64,000 bases of DNA from Micractinium sp. NFX-FRZ. Its lineage: Eukaryota > Chlorophyta > Trebouxiophyceae > Chlorellales > Chlorellaceae. This document shows positions 44,757 to 55,388 of the stretch, piece by piece; positions within the stretch are counted from its first letter, which is position 1; every line of letters begins with the position of its first letter. Made by a program: the position numbers and the translations under genes. The stretch spans positions 124,001 through 188,000 of the forward strand of contig JAPTJF010000032.1 of assembly GCA_029339195.1 (NCBI GenBank), written 5' to 3'. Under the pieces are notes generated by a model. The model was not told the DNA's origin. It saw only the letters and a program-made list of their open reading frames with translations, and did no database searches.

Positions 44757-46211
44757 ATGTCGAGCGTACGGGCCCTGCAACACGCTTGGGTGTTCAGGGC
44801 GCCGCAGCAGCGCGCGCCCAGGCAGGGGTGCCGCCCTCGCTGCAGCTCAAGCTCGGAGGGTGGACCAAGTGACTTCGATGCATGGCTGGAGAAGCACCCT
44901 CTGCCCGGCCATCCCCCAGCTGTCCGCTCTGGCACACCCGCCGCTCCCGCCGCCACCGTGCTCCCCGCTGCCGCCACATCTGATGGAGCAGCCTTAACGC
45001 ATCGGCAGCCAGCATCAAGCCGATTCCACTGGTCTGATGCGCCGGCGCTGGCAGCGCGGTGCCTGCAGAGCCATGGCCACCTGAGCTGGGCGCTACAGGC
45101 CCCAGGCGTGCTGACGGCGCACGGCAGCGGCGGGCAGGGTTCAGCCGCACGGCTGGAGCTGCCGCGGGTCCCTGGCTGGGCCCTTCCCAGAACTCTTCTC
45201 TGATACCGCCAGCAGCCAGCACCCAAGTGGATGGATCTCCCCTCTGTCAGCCCCACCTGAAGCAGAGTCGCAGCGGCTGCTCCAAGCGCTGCACCGCCTG
45301 GCGGCGCTGGACGGCAGCAGCAGCACCCAACGCCCTGGGCGGCAGTTACGGATTGGCAGCCAGCTGGTGGTGCTTCTGTCGGCCGACTCTGCTGCCCTGG
45401 CGGTCTACCGGGACGGGGAGCTGGCCAGGCACAGGGTGCTGACAGGGTACACGGTGCGGAAGAAGCAGGGCAAGGCGCAGGCGACGTACGCACGGCAGGG
45501 CGGAGGTGCGCCGCCCCTGCTGTCGCTGCCGCTGCTGTCGCTGCTGCTGCTTCGCATTGTCGTGCGCATTGAAAGGGAGGAGCTGCCGGCAAGCAGGCGA
45601 ATGGGCTTCTCTCCAACATGACGTGCAGTTTCCCACTCCCCTCCCTTCCTGCGCCCCGCACCCTGCACCCCGCACCCTGCACCCTGCACCCCTGCAGGGA
45701 CTCCCAGTGTGGGTGGGTCCATCAGAGCACGGGAGACGCGGCGCCTCTTCCAGGGTGCAGCCGCAATCTTGGCGGAGTGGGCAGTGGACGTGGAGGGATG
45801 CAACCAGCTGTGGCGCAGTGGCACAGGTGATGATGGGGGTTGTGGTCTGCGGGTGGCGTGCGGTGGGGCCATAGCTTTGGTGGGCTGGAGGGTATCGTGG
45901 GGTTCGAGGAGCTCAGGTATCAGGTATGAGGAGCTGGCCCTGTTGTGTGGCTGGAACAGTGATAATCAGCATACTTGGCTTGCACATTTAGCTATCTCAG
46001 CCACCGCTGCACACCCAGACCACCCATGAGCCCTGCCCCGCCTGCAGTGAGAGTATGGAACGAGTTGTATGCTGCCATGTCACCGCCGCCGCCCATGCAC
46101 CGGCACGACCCCCGGTGGCGGCCGGTGGGCTTGGGCGTGAGGAGGCCGCGGCTGGCTGATGTGGAGCGAGTGTTTGCAGCCCTCAGCCATGGGAGCCTGG
46201 AAGAGAACTGA
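44757..46211 (+). CDS. Stand-alone VLRF1 (Vms1/ANKZF1-like) protein, probably organellar
   Basis: Exons about 44757-45505, 45698-45826 and 46048-46211. The N-terminus (MSSVRALQHAWVFRAPQQRA, then RPRCSSSSEGG) looks like an organelle transit peptide. The core matches the VLRF1 domain of Vms1/ANKZF1, the peptidyl-tRNA-cleaving factor of ribosome quality control: QLVVLLSADSAALAVYRDGE, YTVRKKQGKAQATY with the key Gln in GKAQ, RARETRRLFQGAAAILAEW, and a C-terminal RWRPVGLGVRRPRLADVERV. It lacks the ankyrin repeats, zinc finger and VCP-binding motif of the eukaryotic form, and so resembles the short bacterial type. Near 45139-45190 the frame must shift by one base. Either a 52-base intron (weak GTTCAG donor, good CCCTTCCCAG acceptor) or a sequence error explains it. 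A TGTAA signal sits at 46515-46519, just 20 bases before the next start. Confidence 0.8.
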
Positions 46212-46514
46212 ATCTGTCCACATTTGGCATGCACCTGAGTGCCAGGATGCGTTGCGGGCGGGCGCTCCCCACCAGCACCCCCAATGCACTCACCAGGGAG
46301 GTGAGCAGGGAGGTGCGGGGCCATGTCACAACTGCTGTCTGCAGCCAATGAGGAAACGTGTGCCTGTGCATCTACACGGCGATCCAAGCAGCTTCTCACT
46401 GCATGGCTGGTTGCCACACTGCTGCAGGCAAGCCGCCAAGCGGTTCAGCCCGCCGCTGCGGCGGGCGCCACGCTGGCGGGGGCGCTCTTCCATTCGGCTT
46501 GCATCCTGTTGGCA

Positions 46515-46519
46515 TGTAA
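46515..46519 (+). terminator. TGTAA 3'-end signal of the VLRF1 gene
   Basis: It lies about 300 bases after the VLRF1 stop and about 20 bases before the ATG at 46540 of the next gene on the same strand. Confidence 0.5.
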
Positions 46520-46539
46520 ACCCATTCGAATTTCCCGCC

Positions 46540-48045
46540 ATGGCTCTCTGGTCAATCCTGGATCCCAAACAGTGGGAGGTGCAGCTGGACGAGTATGACG
46601 AGGCGGTGGCGGGGTTGGGGCGGACAAGCAAGGGTGGCAAGCCGCTCAAAGAACTAGACAGGTCTGCGGAATGCGTTTGTGGGTGCTGGCGCTCGCTTTG
46701 TGAGTGCCGCCCAGCACGATCACTTTGCGTTCAGCACGATCACTTTGCGTCCTGCTCTCCTCTGCCACAGGTGGTTCCACCGGGAACTTCCTGCGAGCCT
46801 CCTTGAGCGAGAGCCGTGTCGGATCACAAAGGAGGAGCTTGTGAAGCTGGTGGGTGCCCTGCTAGCGGCGGCGCACGCCAGGCGGGCAGGAGCCGGCCGG
46901 ACAGAGGTGCCCAAACAGAAATTTGCCTCTTCCACAGCAGTCTCTTGCTTCCCACACTACCCTGCCGTAAGGACGTCCTCAAGCAGTGTCCCTCACGCTA
47001 CATGGTTCACTTGTAGCGCCGCATCCTGTCCCAACAACCCGTGCTGAACAGGTGGACTGGAAGCTGACCCGCGGCAAGTGGCGGCCCCGCCTGCTCGACT
47101 ATGCCAAAGCCCTGGATGCCGGTGCAGCGGAGGCAGCCAGCCAGGCCGCGTTTGACCTGCTTGCGCCTCACAAGGGCGGCGCGGCGCCAGCGGGGGCCAT
47201 CAAACAGGCGCTAGATGCGCTGTGCGTGCTCAAGGTGGGTATCAGTGAGTGGTGGGTACTCGGAGCCAAGGCGCTATGATACTTGCGTCCCGCTCAGGAG
47301 TAAATGGCCGATCGCCGCTTATGGCAGCCTGCAACTGGCTTGCGAGACCCCACCCCAGTTGGGTATCGCTCCAGCGGCCTGGCTGCCCAGGGTGCGTGCA
47401 GCACCCAGCATGCAGCGCGTTCACCCACCCGTGCGCCGCCGCGCTGCGCCTGGCATGCAGGGTGTGGGGCCTGCCACTGCGAGCGCTGTGCTGGAGGCTT
47501 ACGACCCCTCCATACCCTTCCTGTCTGACGAGGCGCAGCAGGCCGCGCTTGGCAGCAAGGACTATACAGGTGCGGTGCGGGATGCATGGTGGCGGTGTGG
47601 GGTGTGCCCTTGACCTCCTGCCAGCTGACCCAGGCAAGAAGGGGTTGCACTGCATTGCGGAGTGCAGCGTTTGTGGGTGCGTGCCCCTGCCTCTTTGCCG
47701 CCCAGTGTTGCAAGCTGCAGCTGTCCACTGCTTTGCACCCACCACCCTCTGCCGCCCCACCTGCTGCTTGTGTGGTGTGCAGTCAAGGCGGTGCAGCAGC
47801 TGGCAGCGGCGCTGAGGGGCAAGGCTGCGGAGCTGAGCAAGGGCGGCAAGCGGCAGTGGAGTGCCAGGGAGGTTGAGATGTGCTTGTTTGCCAGTGCAGC
47901 GGCGGGAGCGGGCGCAGGCGGCGGTGGCAAGGCCAGCGGGAAGAGCAAGGCGGCCGGCGGCAAGGCCAAGGCCAGCGGCTCGGCAGCAGCAGCAGCGGCT
48001 GAAGCGGTGGAGCAGGGTGGCAGCCGCAAGAAGCAGAAGCGCTGA
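46540..48045 (+). CDS. Conserved eukaryotic protein with helix-hairpin-helix motif
   Basis: Five exons close exactly in phase (46540-46661, 46771-46849, 47052-47234, 47461-47569, 47783-48045), giving 251 residues. It starts MALWSILDPKQWEVQLDEYD. Characteristic blocks are RWFHRELPASLLER, ITKEELVKLVDWKLTRGKWR with PRL, and a helix-hairpin-helix motif LKGVGPATASAVLEAY followed by IPFLSDEA. The set occurs as an uncharacterised family in plants, fungi and animals with fold similarity to HhH DNA glycosylases; I know no established function. The last part is a Gly/Ala/Ser/Lys-rich tail ending in a basic cluster (SRKKQKR), possibly a nuclear localisation signal. DNA binding is plausible by inference. 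A catalytic Lys/Asp pair of active glycosylases is not evident. TGTAA follows at 48237-48241. Confidence 0.85.
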
Positions 48046-48236
48046 GCAGCTGGCCTGACTGGGTGTTGGGTACGCACGGCTCGCCTTCAGCATTTTCGGC
48101 TTCCAAGTACCTCGAGCAGAAGCGACGGGTGCAGCATGTGCTGAGCTTATTGCGACCAAGAGAGGCGGTAGGAAAGTTGCTCTGCACAGTATTATTCCAC
48201 TTCCAAGCTCAGTTGCCATATCAAAAGGTTCTGTCT

Positions 48237-48241
48237 TGTAA
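48237..48241 (+). terminator. TGTAA 3'-end signal
   Basis: Candidate signal about 190 bases after the stop of the helix-hairpin-helix gene. Confidence 0.55.
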
Positions 48242-48938
48242 GGAGAGCCAGTTGCAGGGGCCTCCTGCCTAGCCCCGCCGCCTTGCCAAGCCAGGGAGGG
48301 CAGGGGGCGCTCAGAGCAGAAGTTCTTGCCGAGCGCTAGGTGCCATCACTTTCTGCAGCCTGCAAGGTTGGCAAGTGTGTGCTCGTCTGGGCACGCCAGT
48401 GGGCCTTCCTTGGGCGCCCCTTGCAACCCCCAACTGCGCGTCCGGTGGCGCCAGCTGTTAGGCGGCGGCTGGGAGGAAGGGGGTGTGAATGCCCCCGGCC
48501 TGGCCGATCGCCGCACCTCCCTATTACGCCTGCGTCTCTTGTGTCACGTACGTTTCAAGCCGCATCAAACAGTCCAGCCCCGGCCCCTGAGATCGCTGTC
48601 CAGACAGCCCGCCACTGTCGAGGAGGGTCAGCTGCCCGCGGACCCACCCTTGGGCCCCCACCAACGGCCCCTGGGCGCCGTGAGGCGCATGGGCAGCTGA
48701 GTGCTAGTCGGGACTTTGAAACGCAGGAGACTGCGCGGCTGACGCTCCCTCGGGCCGCGAGGCAGCTGTGCTTCGGTGAGCGCGAGGGCCTCAAAACCAG
48801 CCGCCCATCGCGGCGGCCGCCCGCCGCCCTGAACCACTCGCAACCGCCGCAGCCCGCCCCGCCCCGCCACTGTGCACCCGCCGACGCGCTCGCCGCCCGT
48901 TCTCCTACAGGCTAGTCGCGGCGTGATCTGTGGAGGCC
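48242..48938. other. 5' flank of the PP2A B55 gene
   Basis: About 700 bases, increasingly GC-rich towards the start at 48939. Several open frames run through it, but they show no family signal or splice borders. Probably promoter and 5' untranslated region. Confidence 0.5.
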
Positions 48939-51900
48939 ATGCTTGGGGCCACCGGGCTGGCGCCTGGCGCAGAGCAGCAACCGCTGGAATGGCACTTCTC
49001 ACAAGTTTTTGGCGAGCGCAGCCCTGGGGAGGAGGTGCAGGAGGGTGAGCATGCGGCCGGCCCACAACTGCCGTGTCTGCCGCTTCAACAAGCTGCAATG
49101 CTGGTTGTCTAAGTAGCAGCGGCAGAATATTCTGGCAGCCGTTTCATGAGCAGGCTCCAGCTGTGTGCCATCAGGCTGGCAGCAGCCACACCCCGTTATA
49201 CCCGACACGTCGTCGCTTGCGCTGCCCTGCTGCCCTGCCCGCTCCGCCCCCTTTGCCGCTGCAGCCGACATCATCTCCGCCGTCGAGTTTGACAACTCCG
49301 GCGACTTCCTAGCCACTGGCGACCAGGGCGGCCGCGTGGTGCTGTTTGAGCGCATCGCCGCATCACGCGCGGTGAGCCCCAAGGCACTCGCGCCAGCAGG
49401 GGACTGGCTGGCAGCAGCCGCACGCACGGCCTCCAAGCGTGCGGGCCGCAGCACAGGCGTGCAAGGCGGGTGCTTGCAGATTGAGGCTATGTCACATCCT
49501 CCTGTGCTGCTGGTGCCTTGGTGTGTTGCCAACTCGCGATGCCGCGCCCCTCCCTCCCTTGCCAGCAGCGCACGGGCCACCCTGACGTGCGCCCGGAGTC
49601 GCCGCTGCACACAAATCCGTACGAGTTCCGCTACTTGACTGAGTTTCAGTCACACGAGCCGGAGTTTGACTACCTCAAATCTCTGGAGATTGAGGAGAAG
49701 ATCAACAAAGTGCGATGGGTCAAGGGGCGCTGCTCGGGCCGCACACACATGCTGCTCACCACCAACGACAAGACCGTCAAGCTGTGGAAGGTGCGGGGCT
49801 TTCAACCGCTGGAGTGGATGGCAGGGTGGGGCAGGCTGGGAATGGGCAGGGCAGTGTGCGTTCGCGGGCCAGTTTGCAGAGCAGGCTTCACTTGCTGTGT
49901 CTGTGGCGCTGTTGTGATACGGCAATGAGGGGCAGGCAGGCTGGCATGCAAGGTGGGGGGGTGGCCAAGCCTGCGCAAGACAGCATGGCGTCATTGGCAG
50001 CGAGAGCGCGCCAGCGGGGTTGTAATACCCGTCCCAGCCTGCTATGCACCTGCCGCCCAGCCCGCACCCCACGCTCATGCCTTTGCCCTGCGTGCTGCTT
50101 CACACCCACACACTGGGAGCAGGTGTATGAGAAGAAGGTGGTGTCGCTCGCAGAGTTCAATCTGCAGAACGGCAGCAGCACACTAAACGCGGGCGGGCGG
50201 CCCGGCAGCGGCGGCAGCCTATACTCGTCCTGCAGCAGCGGCAACGGAGGGGCGGCGGGGGCGGCAGGGGGGCTGCGGATACCGCGTGTGGTGGGCACAG
50301 AGACGCTGCTAGCGACGCGGTGCAAGCGCAGCTTTTCAAACGCGCACACCTACCACATCAACTCCATCGCGCTCTCTAGCGACTGCGAGACCTTCATCTC
50401 AGCAGACGACCTGCGCATCAACCTCTGGCACCTGGAGAGGTGCGGGGCGGTGGGGTAGGGTGGCGTTGAGGCGGCGAAACAGTGAGGGAGAGCACGGCTG
50501 CGTGTGGCAGGGTGAGAGAAGATGGTGTGACTTGTGGGCGAGGGCTAGGCCTCACGTTGCGTGGGGTACGGAACGGTGTGGACTAGTCAGGCGGAGAGGT
50601 GTGCAGTACTTGCTAGGAGCTTTGGATTGGTTGCTGGAAACGGCTGGCCCAGTGGCAGCAAGACGTACGGGCAGAGACGAGTACAACACAAGCCCCTTTC
50701 AACCACTTTTGTGGCTGCCTTTTGTGGCTGCCTTCCAGCGCTGCACTGACCTCCTGCTCCGCCTGCCCGCTGTACGTGCCCCCCGCCGTGCCGCCTGCAG
50801 GCAGGACCAGGCCTTCAACATTGTGGACATCAAGCCGCAGAACATGGAGGACCTGACAGAGGTGGGGCTGGGGCCTTGGGTGGGGGCGAGGTTGAGCAGC
50901 AGGGCGGGGCGCCTTTGTGGGGCATGGTCACCAGGGTTGGGAGGCAGAGTGAGCGTGCCAGCCTGGTAGCAGGTCGCATGGTGGCAGGTTGCAGCATCCC
51001 ATGCGTGGCAGGCTTCCAGCCTGCTGCTCGCTGCTCCTGCGCTACCGTGCCCTGAGCTTGCCACCAGGGCATGCCTTCTGGCTGCTCCCAGCAGGCACCT
51101 GCCGTGCGTGGGCAGGCAGCTGCCCCCCGTTGCCTGCCTGCCTGCTTCTCTGACAAAGACCCGCCCTGTTGCCATGCTCTGCCTCTCCCTGCCCAGCAGG
51201 TCATCACCTGCGCAGACTTCCACCCGCAGCACTGCAACCTGTTTGCCTACAGCAGCAGCAAGGGCCTCATACGGCTGGCGGACATGCGGCAGGCGGCGCT
51301 GTGCGACCAGCATGCCAAGCTGTTTGAGGACCAGGAGCCGGCGGTGAGTTCAGAAGCAGGCAATGTCACCTACTGCCTGAGGTGCAGTGCACGCGGTGGA
51401 GGATGGGGTGGACGGCACACAGCCAGGGTGTGTATGCAGACAGGGTGCGCTGTGTACGAAGCTGCTCTGCTTCCCAGGACCGCTGCCCTGACCACCTCAT
51501 TTGCTGCCACTACAATCCGCCGCCCGCTGTGTCCTCCTTTCGCCTGTTTGCCCCCACTGACCCCTGTGCCCCTTCCGGCCTCTGTGCTTGCACCTGTGCA
51601 CCCTCCGACCCTTCTCTATCCACCCTTTCCACGTGCCTATGCCTCGACACCTGCCTGCCTTACCGCCCGCCCGCCCACCCGCCCCCGCTTCACCCCCTCA
51701 GCAGGGCCCCCGCTCCTTCTTCAGCGAGATCATCAGCAGCATCAACGACATCAAGTTCAGCCCCTGCGGCCGCTACATCCTGTCGCGCGACTACATGACC
51801 CTCAAGCTGTGGGACATCAACATGGACTCGGGCCCGCTGGCGTCCTACCCGGTGCATGAGAGCCTGCGCGGCAAGGTGGGGAGGAGGGCAGGGGTGGTGG

Positions 51901-53120
51901 GCTGAGCGGGGCGGTGGGATGAGCAGTGCGGTGGGGTGTGCAGGTGGAAAGGAGGGTGTAGGCAGCTCGGGATGGTGCTGGCAGGGGAACCCAGGGCGCC
52001 TCGGACCAGCTCACGACACTTGCTGCCGTGCACCTCAGCCGCCTGCACAACTATCAAGTGCTTCCAATCAACCACCATCTCCTGGAACTACTGCGCTCCA
52101 CGTCTCTGCCTGACCCTGCCCCCTCGCTTTCTTCCTCCTGCAGCTGTGCGACCTGTACGAGAGCGACTGCATCTTTGACAAGTTTGACTGCGCCATGAGC
52201 GGGGATGGGCGCTACTTTGCCAGCGGCACCTACTCCAACTTCTTCAGGTGGGCTGGCTTGGGAGGGGTGGGTGGGCTGGGTGCGCTACCAAGGTGGGCTG
52301 TTGCTGGGTGTTGTTGTGCGGGTGGCTGGGGCAAGGCACAGCTGCTGATGTGCTGAAGGAGTGGGCAGGGGGATGCACTGTTTCGGCTGCTGTGGCTGTG
52401 AGGAAACGAGGCTGCAAGCAGACAGGGCATTGGCATGGCAGCTGGCGCGCTGGGCTGTGGCCACAGGTGCCCCGCAGCCCCCACCGCTGCACTGCCCTTC
52501 TGGCTGGCGCCAGCGTGCCTGCCTGCTAGCACCACCACACTCAGCACGCACCTGTGTGTACCCGCCCCTGCCCCCCATGACCTGCAGGGTGGTCAGCAGC
52601 GAGGGCAGCGGGGACTGCCTGCTGGAGGCGAGCCGCGACCCGACGCGCAAGCGGCTGCAGAGCAGCGCCAAGCTGCCCAGCCGGTTTGGATTGAGCCGGG
52701 GCAGCGGGCGGGGCAGCCGCAGCGGCAGCTTCAGCGTGGGCGAGGAGGCGGTGGCCCAGGACTTCTCCTCCAAGCTGCTGCACCTCAGCTGGCACCCGCA
52801 GGCCAACGTCATCGCCACCGCAGCCTCCAACTCGCTCTACCTCTTCTACGGTGCGTGGGGTGGGCGGGGCGGGATGTGCGACACACGTGTGGGGTTGGGC
52901 GGGACGGGACGTGCGGAACATGGGCGTGGTTGGTAAGGCAGCGCCCTGGCAGGTTGTCTCATGTGGGTCAGCAGTGGGAGGAGGCACACGCAGCTGATGC
53001 CTGCACAGGGGCGCCGGGTGCGCCTGCCTGTCTGCCTGCTAAGCCACGCCTGCGCCCTGCCTCAACCTGGATCCTGGACCCCTGGCTGTGTGTGCTGCTG
53101 CAGGCTCGGGAGGACGGTGA
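48939..53120 (+). CDS. Protein phosphatase 2A regulatory subunit B (B55/PR55, WD40)
   Basis: Ten exons close in phase: 48939-49044, 49265-49371, 49569-49790, 50123-50439, 50801-50861, 51200-51343, 51705-51875, 52144-52247, 52588-52850 and 53104-53120, giving 503 residues. Diagnostic B55 blocks are [115 protein letters not shown] and [20 protein letters not shown]. Together they form the seven-bladed propeller that selects PP2A substrates. Two Gly/Ser-rich inserts are lineage features: after [11 protein letters not shown] in exon 4, and [17 protein letters not shown] in exon 9. The tiny last exon (YGSGR, stop) is inferred from phase. Reading through the ninth donor would instead stop at 52936. 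TGTAA lies at 53461-53465. Confidence 0.92.
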
Positions 53121-53258
53121 TGCCTGCCTGCTGCAGGCGCCTTCAATCCGGTGTTTAGGCAGCTCTCTGCGGCTCTCCGCTGTCCATCCCGAGAGCGCAT
53201 AGTAACAGAGGCAGGCAGTCTGGCGCTCCCCTTGTGTGCTGCGCCGCTAGGCAGGCCC

Positions 53259-53279
53259 TGTGTGTGTGTGTGTGTGTGT
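53259..53279 (+). repeat. (TG)n microsatellite
   Basis: About ten TG units in the 3' untranslated region of the B55 gene. Confidence 0.9.
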
Positions 53280-53460
53280 CCCCCGCCAATGCTCTGGTCT
53301 GCGGCGTCCCCTTATCCCCCCAGGGGATCTCCCGCTCGCACCTCTGTCCTTTCCCGCTCAAATGCTTCCTTATTTGCTGCCCCTCTCTTTGCTCTTGCTT
53401 GCTCGCCCCCCCAGCTCCCCTCTCATCCTTCTTTCAACCCTTCAACCCAGGCATGCCCTG

Positions 53461-53491
53461 TGTAAGTGCGCACCCAGCTGGTTAGATTACA
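53461..53491. terminator. Paired convergent TGTAA signals
   Basis: TGTAA at 53461-53465 on the + strand (B55 gene) and TTACA at 53487-53491 (- strand, for the small gene at 54334-54916) lie within 31 bases. The latter implies a long 3' untranslated region of about 850 bases. Confidence 0.45.
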
Positions 53492-54333
53492 GTGTTCATA
53501 GCTGACGGGAATTGCTCGACAGGTGACTGGAAAGCACAACGGGGTCCCACGGCCATTTGATGCGGCCAAGGATCAAAACTGGAGGCAGTTGGGCAGGGGC
53601 GGGCCTCTGAAGGGCTGGGAAGGGGTGGTGGCGCAGCGGAGGCAAGATATTATAATTCAAGAGGTGGTGGCTGGTGGTTTGTGGACAAGTGGCGGAGGGA
53701 TGGGCTGGGGAAAAAACGCCTAGGGGGCTGTCCACAAACGGAAAAACATGGGCGGGCGGGGGGCAGGCTACCAACAGTACGCGACACGCTGTCTGCGCAG
53801 GTGGTAGGGCACGAAATACGCTAAGTCATGGGGGAGGGGTGGAAAAGACAAGGTCGGCGGGGGGCCAGGATGCATAGCAGCAGGATAGATACAGGGGGAA
53901 AGGGGGCGCGGCGCGAGCAAGAAGGGCGGCGCTGCAGACGTGCCGCCATTGGGGCGCGGGCGGGCTCAAAACTGGCGGGCAAGAGTGGACAAAAGGGCGG
54001 CCGTGCGCAACGTCGCACTGGCAGGGCATTGCGTGTGAGCGGGGGGTGCGGGTGGGGAGTGGGACGGGATGCGGGGCATCATACGACGTTGGTAGAGTTT
54101 CTTTGATACACTCATGGGGAGGGAGCCTGATGCATGGCATGCCATTTCAGACGACATGGGCGGCAGGGGCGGGCCAGGTGGGGAGTGCACCCGCTGCCTG
54201 CCGCGCAGGAAAAACAATTGCAGCTGTGTTGGGGGTGTGCCAGGGCAGTGGGTCGCAGAGCTCTCGCTTATGTGGCGCGCTGCTTGCTGCGCATGCCTCG
54301 CTCATGCGGCATGCATGCTGCGTGCTTGCTTGC
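53492..54333. other. Non-coding, probably 3' untranslated region of the small - strand gene
   Basis: About 840 bases of purine-rich + strand sequence. Open frames present are not supported by splice sites or any family. Confidence 0.4.
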
Positions 54334-54916
54334 TCAGGGCCCCTGGTAGCGCCACCAAGAGGCCAGCCAGCCCTGCGGCTCAGCCTCTGCTGTGCTGCCC
54401 GGACCGTCGGTGAACAGCGCCAGCCGCTCAACCTCTGGCGGCAGCGAGCGCTCGCACTGCTGCTGCATGCTGCTGTTGCCCTGCAGGACACGGCAGAACA
54501 GAAGGGAGGCGCTGCTGAATACTAGAGCGGCAGCAATATGGTTCTGGGCAGCCAGAAGGTATCCAGGCCAGCCTCACGCGACGGCATGCAACGGCTGCCT
54601 CGCATGCCTAAGCACCAGAGGGGCAGCGGCCCTGCTCCATAAAACTTGCTTGCGCTCGTCCTGTGCTCACATTGGGGTTGCCCAGGAGCGCCCAAACTCC
54701 TCCTGCCGAGGAGGACGATGCCACTGACTCGGCAGGCCACGGGCAGCTGGGACCCTGCTCCATCCTTTGCAATGGGATCGTAGTGAAGCTACCGAGCTGT
54801 TGTGGCTGCGCCGGGAAGCTCAGGGCCTGTGCGCGGGTGTGCGGCCGCTTGGCAGGTTGCCTAGAGCTTGTCGGGCGGGCCACGCACTGCGGCACGCTCA
54901 CAGCCGCTGTCGCCAT
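54334..54916 (-). CDS. Small protein, probably plastid-targeted, unknown function
   Basis: Two exons close in phase (54671-54916 and 54334-54480), giving 130 residues. The N-terminus (MATAAVSVPQCVARPTSSRQ, followed by basic residues) has transit-peptide character. The rest is Ser/Gln/Pro-rich with GGVWALLGNPN at the splice junction. It ends in a better ordered segment: LPPEVERLALFTDGPG, then GWLASWWRYQGP. The intron has a clean GTGAGC donor and CTGCAG acceptor. No family recognised. Confidence 0.6.
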
Positions 54917-55388
54917 GACTGTGAGAGTGTCGGGAGGCACACGGCTGGTCACAAGGTCTCTCGGTGGGAGAGGGTTGCGGAGTTCGGGAGCGGGGAGATG
55001 CGAGGTTGGCGGGCGAGAAGGTGTACACGACACGCGGCTTGGGACAATTGGCGTGGGAAGGGCACGTAACAGCGGCAGTAGGCTGGTTCCGGCGCCTCAT
55101 CCTGGTGCTCCGCCACGCTGGCCCCCCATGCAGGAGTTCCCAAGATTGAGCGCGAACAAGAGGTTGCAATGCCACAGGAGACGCTCGTGCAGTGATCAGG
55201 ACACCCGACATGCTCATGCCGGGAGCTTGCACGGTTCCCCACTGCCGCTACCACCGCCGTCGCCGCGCCACCGCTTTGCGTGCAGCTTGGCACAGCCACA
55301 CTGCCTGCTCGCACTGACTGCATGATATACAGACAAGAGTGCAGGATTTCACAATAATAGTCGACATCTTCAAGGTAAGCGACCACAC

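Noticed and set aside
44546..45682. 378-codon open frame antisense to the VLRF1 gene
   Set aside because: It overlaps the conserved VLRF1 coding region on the other strand. It shows only Ala/Arg/Cys-rich composition.
52851..52936. Alternative C-terminus of the B55 subunit by reading through the last donor
   Set aside because: The extra tail is low-complexity. A phase-correct small last exon at 53104-53120 gives an end more like plant B55 proteins.
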